Source: Orientallactaga sibirica (lineage: Eukaryota; Chordata; Mammalia; Rodentia; Dipodidae). From it: DNA of 64,000 nt. The position numbers and the translations under genes are program-made. Under the pieces are notes generated by a model, which had not been told where the DNA came from, searched no databases, and was given only the letters and a program-made list of their open reading frames with translations. Location of the stretch: positions 3,369,001-3,433,000 of the forward strand of contig JAEOAD010001365.1 in NCBI GenBank assembly GCA_036365145.1, read 5' to 3'. Positions 40,575-50,847 of the stretch are shown here, piece after piece (positions within the stretch are counted from its first letter, which is position 1; the number at the start of each line of letters is the position of its first letter).

Positions 40575-40752
40575 GGGGCTGGAGAGATGGCTCAGTGGTT
40601 AAAGGAGCTTGCTTGCCAAGCCTGATGGCTGGAGTTTGATTCCCAAGTGTACAAGGTGGCACCCACATCTGGAGTTTTGCTTGCAGTGGCAGGAAACCCT
40701 ACCTGTTTGTCTCTCTCACTCTCTCAAATATAAATAAAATTGTTTTTTATAA
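40575..40752 (+). mobile_element. DIP SINE with target copies
   Basis: Flanked by 'agctgttct' (40566-40574 and 40753-40761). Lacks about 25 bp of body ('ttcccaagtgtacaaggtgg'). Confidence 0.9.
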
Positions 40753-40763
40753 AGCTGTTCTAA

Positions 40764-40935
40764 AGCCGGGCGTGGTGGCACATGCCTTTAATCCCAGCAC
40801 TCAGGAGGCAGAGGTAGGAGGATCACTGTGAGTTCAAGGCCACCCTGAGATTGCATAGTTAATTCCAGGTCAGCCTGGGCCAGAGTGAGACCCTACCTCG
40901 AAACCCCCAAAAAAAAAAAAAAAAAAAAAAAAAAA
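40764..40935 (+). mobile_element. B1 SINE at the same target
   Basis: 'gccgggcgtggtggcacatg' to A26. Right flank repeats 'gctgttct' (40937-40944). Confidence 0.92.
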
Positions 40936-40944
40936 GGCTGTTCT

Positions 40945-41815
40945 TCTGGGTTGCTTAGGAAATAATAAGAAAAGTAAGTCTATACATGTTCATTGTGAAC
41001 ATATTTTTTCTGAATATCTTTGATGTGCACTTGGTTGAATGTGTATGTGCATATATGTACACAAGGATGTGTGCACATAGTTTGAATCTGAGATGTCTCT
41101 CTCAGCCTCATTTTTGAACCCTCAGTCTCTAGCTGCTCTGGAGCTGCTGGGAAGAAGTAGATCTTTGGGGTAGAACTTTGGCGTTTATACTGGGCCCTGG
41201 CTGCCATCTCTGCTTCCTGGTTTGTCCTGATGTGAACTCTCTACACACCCCACTCCCAGGAAGAGAGCTGCTCCGCCATGACTTCCCTGCTACAGGAGGC
41301 TGAGGCAGGAGGATCATGGGTTTAAGGCGAGCTTGGGCCACAAATGGAGATTCTGTCAAACAAGGAAGGAAGGAAGAGAGGGAGTGTCTACGATTATGAT
41401 CTATTTACCATTTGTTTTTCTCCTTTTTCTTGATCCAAGTTTCCATGCAATCTCATGTTCCTTCAACCTGCAGAATTTCCTCTACAATTTCTTGAGTGAA
41501 GGTCTCCTAGTGATAATGCTGTAACATGCTGAAAACAAACAAAGGGAAAACCACGAAGGGGGGAGGGGTCAACCTGTAATTCTATACCCAGCCAAGGGAA
41601 CCTTTTCCTCCCTCCCTCCAAGCTTGAAGATGTTTCATTTTCTCCTTGATTACACTGTCTCTGCCAGGTCAGAAGTGCAATTCTTTTACAGTTGTAATTC
41701 TTGCTATGTGCCTCTAATGCTTTATTGTCATGTTTATGATGGTGATGTGACATAATCAGCAGTCTCTTATGAGGTCTTATCTGTTGAGTGATTTGAAAAC
41801 AAAATGATCTAAAAG
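40945..41815. other. Unique sequence with a B1 remnant
   Basis: B1-like 'aggaggctgaggcaggagga' at 41285-41376 (plus). The remainder is unrecognised. Confidence 0.45.
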
Positions 41816-41905
41816 ATGAGGCACATGGCTGAGTGGTAGATTCCTTGCTTACATATGAAAGGCCCTGGGTTTGATTCACCGTGCCATAAGAAAAAGAAAA
41901 AGCTA
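41816..41905 (+). mobile_element. ID-type SINE
   Basis: 'acatggctgagtggtagatt' (A box), 'ggccctgggtttgattcacc' (B box), A-rich tail. A solitary ID, diverged. Confidence 0.72.
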
Positions 41906-42011
41906 CTCTTCTGACTAAAAGATACATTTGGAAAGCCTTTTGATACAATTAGATATCAGTATTTGGACAATAATGTGCTGACATTTAAAAAATACAGCCA
42001 CTGAACAATTT

Positions 42012-42226
42012 GTTCTTTATTTTTATTTATTTATTTGAGAGTGATAGACAGACAGAGAAAGAGGTAGAGAGAGAGAGAATGGGCCTCCAGCCACTGCAAA
42101 CGAACTCCAGAAGCATGCGCCCCCTTGTGCATCTGGCTTATGTGGATCCTGGGGAATCAAGCCTTGAACTGGGGTCCTTAGGCCTCACACTCAAGCGCTT
42201 AACCACTAAGCCGTCTCTCCAGCCCC
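42012..42226 (-). mobile_element. DIP SINE with target duplication
   Basis: Flanking 'caatttgttctttatt' occurs at 42006-42021 and 42227-42242. Ends 'agccgtctctccagcccc'. Confidence 0.93.
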
Positions 42227-42472
42227 CAATTTGTTCTTTATTGTCTGTTTTCAGCTACTTAGTTATGAGTCTTTGTGAGTGTTCTGTTTTGGGATTGTGG
42301 AGATTCTTTGATCTGTGAATGGAAATTTTTCATTAATTTAAGAACGACTTGAGCAGTTATTTCTTGGAAAACCATCCTTCCTCACGTCTTCTCCTTCTAT
42401 ATTAAACTGTTTGATATTGTCACCGAGGTCACTGAGACTGATTTTTTTTCTTTTTTAAAAAAATACTTTTAG
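42227..42472. other. Unique AT-rich sequence
   Basis: No repeat or gene signal recognised. Confidence 0.4.
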
Positions 42473-42630
42473 GCCGGACGTGGTGGCCCATGCCTTTAAT
42501 CTCAGCACTGGGGAGGCAGAGGTAGGAGGATCGAAGTGAATTCAAGGTCACCCTGAGACCACATAGTGAATTCCAGATCAGCCTAGGCTAGAGTGAGACC
42601 CTACCTCGAAAAACAAAACAAAAATATTTT
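42473..42630 (+). mobile_element. B1 SINE
   Basis: 'gccggacgtggtggcccatg' to 'gaccctacctcgaaaaac'. Confidence 0.9.
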
Positions 42631-42635
42631 TTATC

Positions 42636-42637
<2 letters not shown>

Positions 42638-42675
<38 letters not shown>

Positions 42676-42955
42676 GTGAGCACAGGTATGTGCATGTGGA
42701 GGTCAGAGTTCAGCCTCTGGTGTGGTTCTGGACCTCCACGGTGTTTGAAGCAGGGCGTCTTGGTTGCTCGCTGCTGCGTGCACGGGGCTAGCTGGCCCAT
42801 GAGCTTCTGAGGTTTTCTCCTATTCTCCTGTCTGCACCACCATCTTGCTGCAGGAGTGCTGAGGTTACAGACGTGCACCCCAGCATCTGGCTTTACATTG
42901 GCCCTGAGAACCTCAACTGAGGTCCTCACACAGAGTCATCTCCTCGGGCCTCAGT
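42638..42955 (-). mobile_element. B3-like SINE with (GT)n end
   Basis: (GT)n 42638-42673, 'tatgtgcatgtggaggtcag', 'gaggttacagacgtgcaccc', right end 'gagtcatctcctcgggcc'. Confidence 0.62.
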
Positions 42956-42964
42956 TCACTTTTT

Positions 42965-43177
42965 AAGGTCTTTATTTATTTATTTAATTTTTTTAGTATT
43001 TTATTTATTTATAAGAGAGATAGAGAATGCTAGGACCTCTTACCACTGTAAACAAACTTCCGACGCATGTGCCACTTTGTGCATCTGGCTTTATGTGAGT
43101 GCTGGGCGTTGAACCTAGGTCTGCTAGCAGGCTTTGCAAGCAAGTTCCTTTAACCACTGAGCCATCTCTCCAGCCCG
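42965..43177 (-). mobile_element. DIP SINE
   Basis: Reverse DIP, ends 'agccatctctccagccc'. Confidence 0.88.
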
Positions 43178-43397
43178 AGGCTCTTGATCTTTACGCTTCA
43201 ATGCTCTTCCAGCCTGTATCTCACATTGCCACTTTCCACGTTTTCTAGACACACAGCTACCCACCCATGTATACATGCATTTCAAACGTGCCTGTGCATT
43301 TTGGCTACGCTCTAGTTATTTATCATTCCTAACCCTTGTACATCATATCTTTCTAGATCTTTAGGATGCCTTCATTTTATTAGTCTTAATATCCATA
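43178..43397. other. Unique sequence
   Basis: No repeat or gene signal recognised. Confidence 0.4.
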
Positions 43398-43592
43398 GTA
43401 GTTTTATTTTATTTTTTAAAATTTATTGATTTGAGAGAGACAGAAAGGGAAAGAGGCAGATACAGAGAAAGAGTTGGTGCCAGACACATGCACCACCTCG
43501 TGCATTTGGCTTACGTGGGTCCCAGGGAATCAAACCTGTTCCTTTGGCTTTTTGGGCAAGGGCCTTAATTACTAAGCCATCTTTCCAGCCCT
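43398..43592 (-). mobile_element. DIP SINE
   Basis: 'tagttttattttatttttt' occurs at both ends (43398 and 43593), a target duplication. Body shortened at 'gttggtgccagacacatgca'. Confidence 0.88.
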
Positions 43593-43664
43593 AGTTTTAT
43601 TTTATTTTTTTAGCTTTTCATTTTTTTGAGGCCAAGAAAATCCTAAATTTATTAGTTGATTTGA

Positions 43665-43802
43665 GTAAATTAAAAATGACTGCTGTTTTAAATGGGGTCT
43701 TACATTGTCTGGGCTGGTTTCAAACTCCAGAGCTCAGCCTGCCAACCTGCCTCAGCTTTCCAAGCAGCTAGGACTACAGGCACATACCACTGCATCTAGC
43801 TT
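43665..43802 (-). mobile_element. B1-like SINE, old
   Basis: 'atggggtcttacattgtctg' to 'ggcacataccactgcatct'. Confidence 0.65.
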
Positions 43803-43809
43803 TTCCATC

Positions 43810-43975
43810 ATATAATTTTAAAATACTTGATTTATTTTATTTGCAAGCAGAGAGAGACAGAGAAAAGAGAATGAGCGAGCAAGAGAGAAAGAGAACGAAT
43901 GGGCACACCAGAGCCTCTAGCCTCTGCAAATGAACTCAAGATACATGTGCCATTTGGTGCATCTGGCTTTGTCCG
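43810..43975 (-). mobile_element. DIP SINE, head lost
   Basis: Reverse DIP that stops at 'gtgcatctggctttgtccgt', so the tRNA-like head is missing. Confidence 0.78.
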
Positions 43976-44506
43976 TTTGGGGTGGATTATACTCTGACTA
44001 TACGTATGATTTTTCCTGTTTCCTCCACATCTCCCATTCAAGTTCCAACCAGTCCTGAGCTTGCTTAGCTTCTGAGTTTAGACGAGCTCTTGTGCTTTCA
44101 AGGTGGTCTGACCAGTGACTTCTTTCACATCTCTTTGTCATCTTGAATCTTACATCGGTGATACCTGGTTCCAATAGACTTCTTAGATGTCTGAGGGAGT
44201 GTTTTGTTTTATTTTGTTTTGTTGAGAAAGGGTCTTTCTGTAGCCTAGGCTGTCCTCAAACTCATGACTCTCCTACCTTAGCCCCGCACTAGCCAGGCTG
44301 CAGCTCCTGGCCATATGGTGACAGACCTCACTGCCTCCTCCTCTGCTCCCCTCACTGCCCACCCGACTCTCCACACCTCTCTAACGTTTATGGTTAGTCC
44401 TTCCCTGTCCTCCACACCTCCAGCACCTTAGCTCTGCTGTTCCCTTCACCTCCCTGCTTTTAGCCCTGGCAAAAGTATTTCTCTCTCTCTCTCTTTGAGG
44501 TTCTAG
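43976..44506. other. Unique sequence with a B1 remnant
   Basis: Reverse B1-like 'gagaaagggtctttctgtag' to 'tcatgactctcctaccttag' at 44221-44282, then pyrimidine-rich DNA leading into the minisatellite. Confidence 0.5.
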
Positions 44507-45949
44507 GGCTCTATGTCTGAGCCACGCCCCCAGCCCCTCACTGTGGATTCTAGACAAGTGTTCTACCGCTGAGCCACGCCCCCAGCCCCTCACTGTGGAT
44601 TCTAGACAAGTGCTCTACCACTGAGCCACGCCCCAGCCCCTCACTGTGGATTCTAGACAAGTGCTCTAGGGCTGAGCCACACCCCCAGCCCCTCACTGTG
44701 GATTCTAGACAAGTGCTCTACCACTGAGCCACGCCCAGCCCCCTCACTGTGGATTCTAGACAAGTGCTCTACCACTGAGCCACACCCCAGCCCCTCACTG
44801 TGGATTCTAGACAAGTGCTTTACCGCTGAGCCACACCCCAGCCCCTCACTGTGGATTCTAGACAAGTGCTCTACCCCTGAGCCACGCCCCCAGCCCCTCA
44901 CTGTGGATTCTAGACAAGTGCTCTACCACTGAGCCACGACCACAGCCCTTCACTGTGGATTCTAGACAAGTGCTCTACCACTGAGCCACGCCCCCAGCCC
45001 CTCACTGTGGATTCTAGACAAGTGCTCTACCACTGAGCCACGACCACAGCCCCTCACTGTGGATTCTAGACAAGTGCTCTACCACTGAGCCACGCCCCAG
45101 CCTCTCACTGTGGATTCTAGACAAGTGCTCACTGCTGAACCACGCCCCAGCCCCTCACTGTGGATTCTAGACAAGTGCTCTACTGCTGAACCACGCCCCA
45201 GCCTCTCACTGTGGATTCTAGACAAGTGTTCTACCGCTGAGCCACGCCCCAGCCCCTCACTGTGGATTCTAGACAAGTGCTCTACCACTGAGCCACGACC
45301 ACAGCCCCTCACTGTGGATTCTAGACAAGTGCTCTACCACTGAGCCACGCCCCCAGCCTCTCACTGTGGATTCTAGACAAGTGCTCTACTGCTGAACCAC
45401 GCCCCCAGCCCCTCACTGTGGATTCTAGACAAGTGCTCTACTGCTGAACCACGCCCCCAGCCTCTCACTGTGGATTCTAGACAAGTGTTCTACCGCTGAG
45501 CCATGCCCCCAGCCCCTCACTGTGGATTCTAGACAAGTGCTTTACCGCTGAGCCACGCCCCCAGCCCCTCACTGTGGATTCTAGACAAGTGCTCTACCGC
45601 TGAGCCACACCCCCAGCCCCTCACTGTGGATTCTAGACAAGTGCTCTACCACTGAGCCACGCCCCCAGCCCCTCACTAGATTCTAGACAAGTGCTCTACC
45701 GCTGAGCCACACCCCCAGCCCCTCACTGTGGATTCTAGACAAGTGCTCTACCACTGAGCCACACCCCCAGCCCCTCACTGTGGATTCTAGACAAGCGCTC
45801 TACCGCTGAGCCACGCCCCCAGCCCCTCACTGTAGATTCTAGACAAGTGCTCTACCACTGAGCCACACCCCCAGCCCCTCACTGTGGATTCTAGACAAGC
45901 GCTCTACCGCTGAGCCACGCCCCCAGCCCCTCACTGATGAATTCTAGGC
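44507..45949 (-). repeat. 52-bp minisatellite derived from an ID/B4 SINE, about 28 copies
   Basis: Head-to-tail units of 50-53 bp, each carrying 'ctcactgtggattctagaca' then 'agtgctctaccactgagcca' and 'cgcccccagcccc', with no spacers. On the minus strand each unit holds 'TGGCTCAGTGGTAGAGCAC', the A-box half of an ID element, without the B box. Variant classes (ccacgaccacag; ctgctgaacc; gttctaccgctg) mark higher-order blocks. The array is followed by a reverse B1-like half, so it sits inside a B4-type SINE. Open frames reading the units in 17-residue steps are by-products of 51-bp units. Every normal unit has a TCTAGA. Confidence 0.96.
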
Positions 45950-46136
45950 ATTCACTTTACTGCTGAAGAATGCTTCTAACTCTTTTCACTTTTTATTTTG
46001 AAACTGGGTTTCACTAAGTTGCCCAGGCTGGCCTTGAACTCACTCTGTATCCCAGACAGAGCTTGAACCTGCAGTCCTCCTGTCTCAGCCTTCTGAGTAG
46101 CTCCATAACAGGCCTGTGCCCTGAGGCCCAGTTTGT
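45950..46136 (-). mobile_element. B1-like half of the B4-type SINE that hosts the minisatellite
   Basis: 'tattttgaaactgggtttca', 'ccaggctggccttgaactca', 'cagccttctgagtagctcca'. Confidence 0.8.
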
Positions 46137-46743
46137 GCTTGATGCTGTATTAATTAGTTTTTTCTCTTTCTATCCTGATCCATTTAGGCCAACATTTCCT
46201 AGGTGTGGTTGAGAAGGGAGGCGGCAGTGGTGGTCTAGGGGACAGCTTGCAATTTGAGAAGGCAGAGGGCACACTGCCCTGGAGAACAGCGCAGCGCAGG
46301 GAGTGAGGTGGCTAGTGGGGACAGGAGGAGGGTAGTGATGCTCAAGGCAGTCCTTCCATCTGTTTCGGAGCTGGGCTGGATGAGGAAGGTGTCTGAGGCT
46401 TTTACAGAACAGCAACAAGCTATTTTAAGGATGGCAGAGTCATGTTTCCCACTGGTGGCAGAGACACAAACAGAAAGGGGGAAACACTGGAGGTGTCCCT
46501 GTGAATCCATGACTATTTATAGACAGAAATGTATACACCAAGTCACAAGCATGTGTGTGTACATGCATGTTGGTATCTTCTGGAACTTTCCACTGAGGGG
46601 GTCTGGGAGGACTGGCACTACAACATCAATGAGCCCCATCTCATCTAAATATTATTCTCCAGCAAAATGGACCAGAGTTCAGAGTTCCTCGGTGGGCAGG
46701 GCTGCCTCTGAGGCTGCATCAGAGAAAATAAAAAATGAGCCTA
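46137..46743. other. Unique sequence
   Basis: A frame open from 46254 to 46949 (231 codons) is partly unique and partly DIP SINE. The unique part has no recognised family and no splice signal I trust. Confidence 0.4.
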
Positions 46744-46976
46744 GGGGATGGAGAGATGGCTCAGCAGTTAAAGGCCCTTGCTTGCAAAGCCTAATGGCCC
46801 GAGTTCTAGTCCCCAGTACCCATGTAAAACCAGATGCACAAAGTGGCACATGCATCTGGAGTTCATGTACAGTGGCAGGAGGTCCTGTTGTGCCCATACT
46901 CAATCTCTCTGTTTCTCTCTCTGTGCCTCTTTCTCTCTCTCTTAAATAAATGAATCAATAAATATTTTTTAAAATG
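46744..46976 (+). mobile_element. DIP SINE
   Basis: 'ggggatggagagatggctca' to '(TAAA)n ttttttaaaa'. Confidence 0.9.
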
Positions 46977-46985
46977 GGACTGAGG

Positions 46986-47200
46986 GCTGGGGAAATGGCT
47001 TAGCAGTTAAGGCATTTGCCTGTGAAGCCTAAGGACTCTGGTTCAATTCCCCAGGACCCACGTAAGCCAGATGCATAAGGGGGCACATGTGTCTGGAGTT
47101 CGTCTGCCGTGGCTGGAGGCCCTGGTGCACCCATTCTCTCTTTCTCTCTGCCTCTTCCTCTCTCTTTCTCAAGTAAATAAATAAATAATATTTTTTAGAA
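46986..47200 (+). mobile_element. DIP SINE
   Basis: 'ggctggggaaatggcttagc'. Flanks 'aaatgggactgag' and 'aaatgggcctgaa' suggest a decayed target duplication. Confidence 0.9.
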
Positions 47201-47261
47201 AATGGGCCTGAAATAGCTCGGGCCAGGAAGCAAGGATGCAGGCACATCAAGAGGACATGAA

Positions 47262-47400
47262 AGCCAGATTAGACATGGCGACACACTCTTGTAATCCCAG
47301 CAAGAGGCAGGAGGATCAGGGGTTGAAGGCCATCCTTAGCTGCATAGTAAGTTTGAGCTTAGCCTGAGCTCCATGAAACCCTGTCTCAAAAAAAAGAAAG
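47262..47400 (+). mobile_element. B1-like SINE, old
   Basis: 'cttgtaatcccagcaagagg', 'gagcttagcctgagctccat'. Confidence 0.68.
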
Positions 47401-47406
47401 GAGGAA

Positions 47407-47560
47407 GCCAGGCGTGGTGGCGCATGCCTTTAATCCCAGCACTCAGGAGACAGAGACAGGAGGATTGCCCTGAGTTTAAGGCTACCCGGAGATTACATAG
47501 TGAATTGAGCAAGACCCTACCTCGAAAAACCAAAAGAAAAAAGGAAGAAAGAAAAAAAGA
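47407..47560 (+). mobile_element. B1 SINE with internal deletion
   Basis: 'gccaggcgtggtggcgcatg'. Lacks 'ccaggtcagcctgggctaga' between 'agtgaatt' and 'gagcaagaccctacctcg'. Confidence 0.87.
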
Positions 47561-47715
47561 AACAATGATCTGACCATGAAAGGCAAAAATAAGGGGCCCC
47601 ATTGGCCAAATCTGAGGCCACTGAAGCCCTGAATTAAACAATGAGAACGACAGATTATCATCCATTGAAAAGAATAGACATTAATGAATAGGAATAAGAA
47701 ATAACCAAACTGAAT

Positions 47716-48020
47716 GGGGGCTGGGGAAATGGCTCAGTGTTCGCCACCCAAGCTGAAGTACTCAAGTTTGATCCCCAGACCCAACCATAAAAATCTGTGG
47801 TGGGCACTGTGACTGAGGAAGGAGAATTTTTCAGAAGCTCCCTGTGAGCACAGCAAAGAACAGCAGAAGGAGAATCCAGAGTGAGAAAGTGCCTCAAGTG
47901 AGGTGCAAGGCAGAGGACTGACCCAGACACTGTCCTCTGACTTCCACACACGCACCATAGCATGTGTGCACCTGCACCCATGCACTCACACACACGAAAT
48001 GTACACACACGCATAAATAA
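47716..48020 (+). mobile_element. Composite SINE with CA-rich tail
   Basis: Head 'ggggctggggaaatggctca', B box 'agtttgatccccagacccaa', middle 'ctccctgtgagcacagcaaa', end 'gtcctctgacttccacacac'. Best example of the composite class here. Confidence 0.68.
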
Positions 48021-48165
48021 TTTTTTGAAGCAGGGTCTCACTCTAGCCCATGCTGACCTGGAACTGACTCTGTAGCCCAGACTGGCCTCGAACTCATGGT
48101 GATCCTCCTACCTCAGTCTCCTATATGCTAGGATTAGAGGTGTGCACTGCCAATCTTGGCCCTTA
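48021..48165 (-). mobile_element. B1 SINE
   Basis: 'tttgaagcagggtctcactc' to 'ttagaggtgtgcactgcc'. Confidence 0.82.
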
Positions 48166-48366
48166 ATAATAAAAATTTTCAGAAAGACTAAAAGTTAATA
48201 GAATGTCAACAGAAAATTGATAGGTGGCCAATTTTGATGAAGAGCAGGGTATTTGCACCGTGTCTAAGTAGCTGCCCATTAAGTCCTCATTAATTACATG
48301 AGTACACAAAGGAAAGCCTGGTGGGCAGCACCTTAGTCATGTCATCAAAGTGGACATTGCCAGTGT

Positions 48367-48760
48367 GTTAGTCAGCTGTCCAGCACTATAATGGAATACC
48401 TGAGTCGAGCTACTTGTAGAGAGAAAAAGGTCTCTTTGGCTCATGGTTTCAGAAGCTTAAAGTCCAAATAGCATGGTGTAGGCTGTAGCACCTCATGGTG
48501 CAGATGGCAATGGTGCTGTCTGCACACACAGAAGCAAAGGGTTCCGCTCGCTGGGGTCGGCTGCTGCTTTCATAACAAGCCTCTCAGAATTCAAGGGTCC
48601 CAAGAGGGGTGCCTCAGCCCTTCTGAGGGCTCTCTCCCAATGACCCGAGGACAGCACGTCAGACCCTGTCTCCTAAAGGTCCCATCGCTCCAATACTCCC
48701 TCCTTGAGAACCAAGCCTTTAGCGACATGAGCTTTTGCAGGGTGGTCACAATGAAACCAT
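48367..48760 (+). mobile_element. R repeat
   Basis: 'gttagtcagctgtccagcac', 'aaaaaggtctctttggctca', 'gtgcctcagcccttctgagg' in the middle, terminal 'agcgacatgagcttttgcag'. Confidence 0.7.
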
Positions 48761-48767
48761 AGAGATC

Positions 48768-48930
48768 AGTAACAGGACAGATGGTGGCTCACATCTGTAA
48801 TCCCAGCCCCTTGGGAGGCGAAAGCAGGAAGATGGGCATGAGTTCCAGCACAGATTGGGCTACATAGTGAGTTCCAGGTCAGGCTGGATACAAATTGAGA
48901 CCTTGTTTCAAAAAATAAATAAATAAAATA
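48768..48930 (+). mobile_element. B1-like SINE, old
   Basis: 'ggtggctcacatctgtaatc' to 'gagaccttgtttcaaaaaa'. Confidence 0.8.
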
Positions 48931-49049
48931 TTCCTGAAATATTCCTATCAAAGACATTAACTTGATTCTTTTTTTTTTATTTGAGTTGAAATTCACATAA
49001 TATAAATAATATAAATGTAGCCATCTGTTTTAATTTTTTAAACTATTTT

Positions 49050-49208
49050 ATTTTTAGGGTTTTTGTTTGTTTGTTTTTGAGGTAGGGTCTCACTCTAGTC
49101 TAGGCAGACCCAGAATTCACTATGTAGTCTCAAACTGCCCTCGAATTCATACTGATCCTCCTATCTCATGAGTGCTGGGATTAAAGGTGTGCACCACCAC
49201 ATCCAGCT
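49050..49208 (-). mobile_element. B1 SINE
   Basis: 'ttgaggtagggtctcactct' to 'accaccacatccagct'. A few bases are lost near 'cctatctcatgagtgctgg'. Confidence 0.86.
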
Positions 49209-49463
49209 TATTTATTTATTTATTTATTCATTCATTCATTTATTTATTTAGATAGTTAGTTAGCTAGTTAGTTAGTTAGTTGTTAGTTATTTGAAAGACA
49301 CACAGAGAGAATGGGCAGGCCATGGCCTCTTGTCACTGCAAATGAACTCCAGACACATGCACAATTTTGTGTATTTGACTTTACATGGGCACTGGGGAAT
49401 CAAACTCAGGCCAGCAGGCTTTGTAAGCAAGCATCTTTAACCACCAAGGCACCTCTGCAGCCT
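49209..49463 (-). mobile_element. DIP SINE with TTTA/TTAG tail
   Basis: Tail expanded into (TTTA)n, (TTCA)n and (GTTA)n over 49208-49290. Ends 'aaggcacctctgcagcc'. Confidence 0.82.
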
Positions 49464-49576
49464 GTAATTTTTTTGTTTTTGTTTTTGTTTTTTGAGATAA
49501 GGTTTTGAACCTACCATGTTCCTGCCTCAGCCTCCTGAGTGCTGGGCTAATAGGTACGTGCCACTGCACCTGGCTC
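49464..49576 (-). mobile_element. B1-like fragment
   Basis: 'gttttttgagataaggtttt' joined to 'cctgcctcagcctcctgagt', with the middle deleted. Confidence 0.62.
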
Positions 49577-49751
49577 TTAGGCTTTTTTTTCCCGCAGCTT
49601 TTGTTATCGTCTCAGTGTTATGCAACTCCAACCACCATCTAGAGCCCAAATAGATCTAGATACCAATTAAACAATTACTCCCCAGTCCCCCCTTCATCCA
49701 GCCCTTGGCCATCACAATCAGCTTTGTGTCTTTATGGATGTATCTGTTCTG
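49577..49751. other. Unique sequence
   Basis: Nothing recognised. It supplies the target for the tailless SINE that follows. Confidence 0.4.
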
Positions 49752-49790
49752 GGGTTGGGGAGATGGCTCAGCAGTAAAAGACACTTGCCT
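49752..49790 (+). mobile_element. Tailless DIP 5' fragment with target duplication
   Basis: 39 bp, 'ggggttggggagatggctca' to 'acacttgcct', between 'ggatgtatctgttct' (49737-49751) and 'ggatgtatccattct' (49791-49805). The 3' half and A-tail are missing. Confidence 0.75.
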
Positions 49791-49863
49791 GGATGTATCC
49801 ATTCTCTGTATTTCATATAAATAGATTACATCACATGTAATGAGCCTGGGTTTTACATTATCG

Positions 49864-50075
49864 GGCTGGGGAGATGGCTCAGCAGTTAAGGCATATGCCT
49901 GTGAAGCCTAAGAACCCTGGTTTGAGCCTCCAGGTCTCACATAAGCCAGATACACATGGTGGCGCATGCGTCTGGAGTTTATTTGCAGTGGCTGGAGGCC
50001 CTGACATGCCCATTATCTCTCTCCTTCCCCCCTTTCTCTGTCTCTAATAAATAAATAAAAAAAAAAAACGATACA
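49864..50075 (+). mobile_element. DIP SINE
   Basis: 'gggctggggagatggctcag' to (AATA)n A8. Flanked by 'tacattat(c)' at 49854 and 'atacattatc' at 50072, a target duplication. Confidence 0.92.
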
Positions 50076-50105
50076 TTATCTACAAATGGATGTGTGATAT
50101 GAGTG

Positions 50106-50107
<2 letters not shown>

Positions 50108-50142
<35 letters not shown>
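50108..50142 (+). repeat. (AC)n microsatellite
   Basis: About 17 units. Confidence 0.98.
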
Positions 50143-50144
<2 letters not shown>

Positions 50145-50517
50145 AGATGGAGACTCTCTGTTGCTCAGTGTGCACTCCTCCTGATGCTGAGGTTACAGGT
50201 GTGTACCACCAGGCCTGGCTCCACCTTCCATGAGATTTTTGATGCTTGCCCTGTTGCCGTACATATTAGCACTGCTTTCTCTTCAGGGCGGAAACAGATC
50301 CTGTTGTGTGGATATACCGTACCAACTCATACTGATCCATTCACCCACTGATGGCTGGGGACTTGGGGTGGTCAGATGTGAACCACTAGGCCTGGTAATA
50401 TGTCAATGTGGTCTCCTAATGTTAGGGGCAGGGTGGTAATTATACCCTTGTTTGTAGAAAACACACACTAACGTATTTCTGGGGTGATGGAACACCATGG
50501 TAATAACATACTGTGAA
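50143..50517. other. Unique sequence with a short repeat relic
   Basis: 50160-50222 ('tgaggttacaggtgtgtacc') resembles the end of a reverse B3/B1-like SINE; the rest is unrecognised. Confidence 0.4.
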
Positions 50518-50625
50518 ATCATTCATTAATTCAGCACTTGGGAGGTGGAGGCAGGAGGACCCTAAATTCAAGGCCAGCCTGCATTACATAGTTAAACAGT
50601 GTTTAAAAAACAAAAAAACAACTCA
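50518..50625 (+). mobile_element. B1-like SINE, 5'-truncated
   Basis: Starts 'aattcagcacttgggaggtg', 'ggccagcctgcattacatag'. Confidence 0.7.
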
Positions 50626-50630
50626 ATGAG

Positions 50631-50800
50631 CAGGGCGTGGTGGCGCACACCTTTAGTTCCAGCACTTAGGAGGTAGAGGTAGGAGGACTGTCATGAGTTC
50701 GAGGCTACCCTGAGAAAACAGAGTGAATTCCAGGTCAGCCTGGACTAGCGAGACCTTATCTTGAACCACCCCCCCCCCAAAAAAAAAGCTCAAAACTAAA
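50631..50800 (+). mobile_element. B1 SINE
   Basis: 'gcagggcgtggtggcgcaca' to 'gcgagaccttatcttgaa', then a C10/A-tail. Confidence 0.88.
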
Positions 50801-50847
50801 CCAAGCAAACAAACTACATGGTGCTCTCATTAAAAAGTATAATTTTG

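Noticed and set aside
44507..45949. CRISPR-like array or repeat-encoded protein
   Set aside because: Units abut with no unique spacers, the context is a rodent SINE, and the open frames exist only because some units are 51 bp. It is a minisatellite.
46254..46949. 231-codon plus-strand open frame
   Set aside because: Its last third is a DIP SINE read in sense, and the rest has no recognised family or splice signals I trust.
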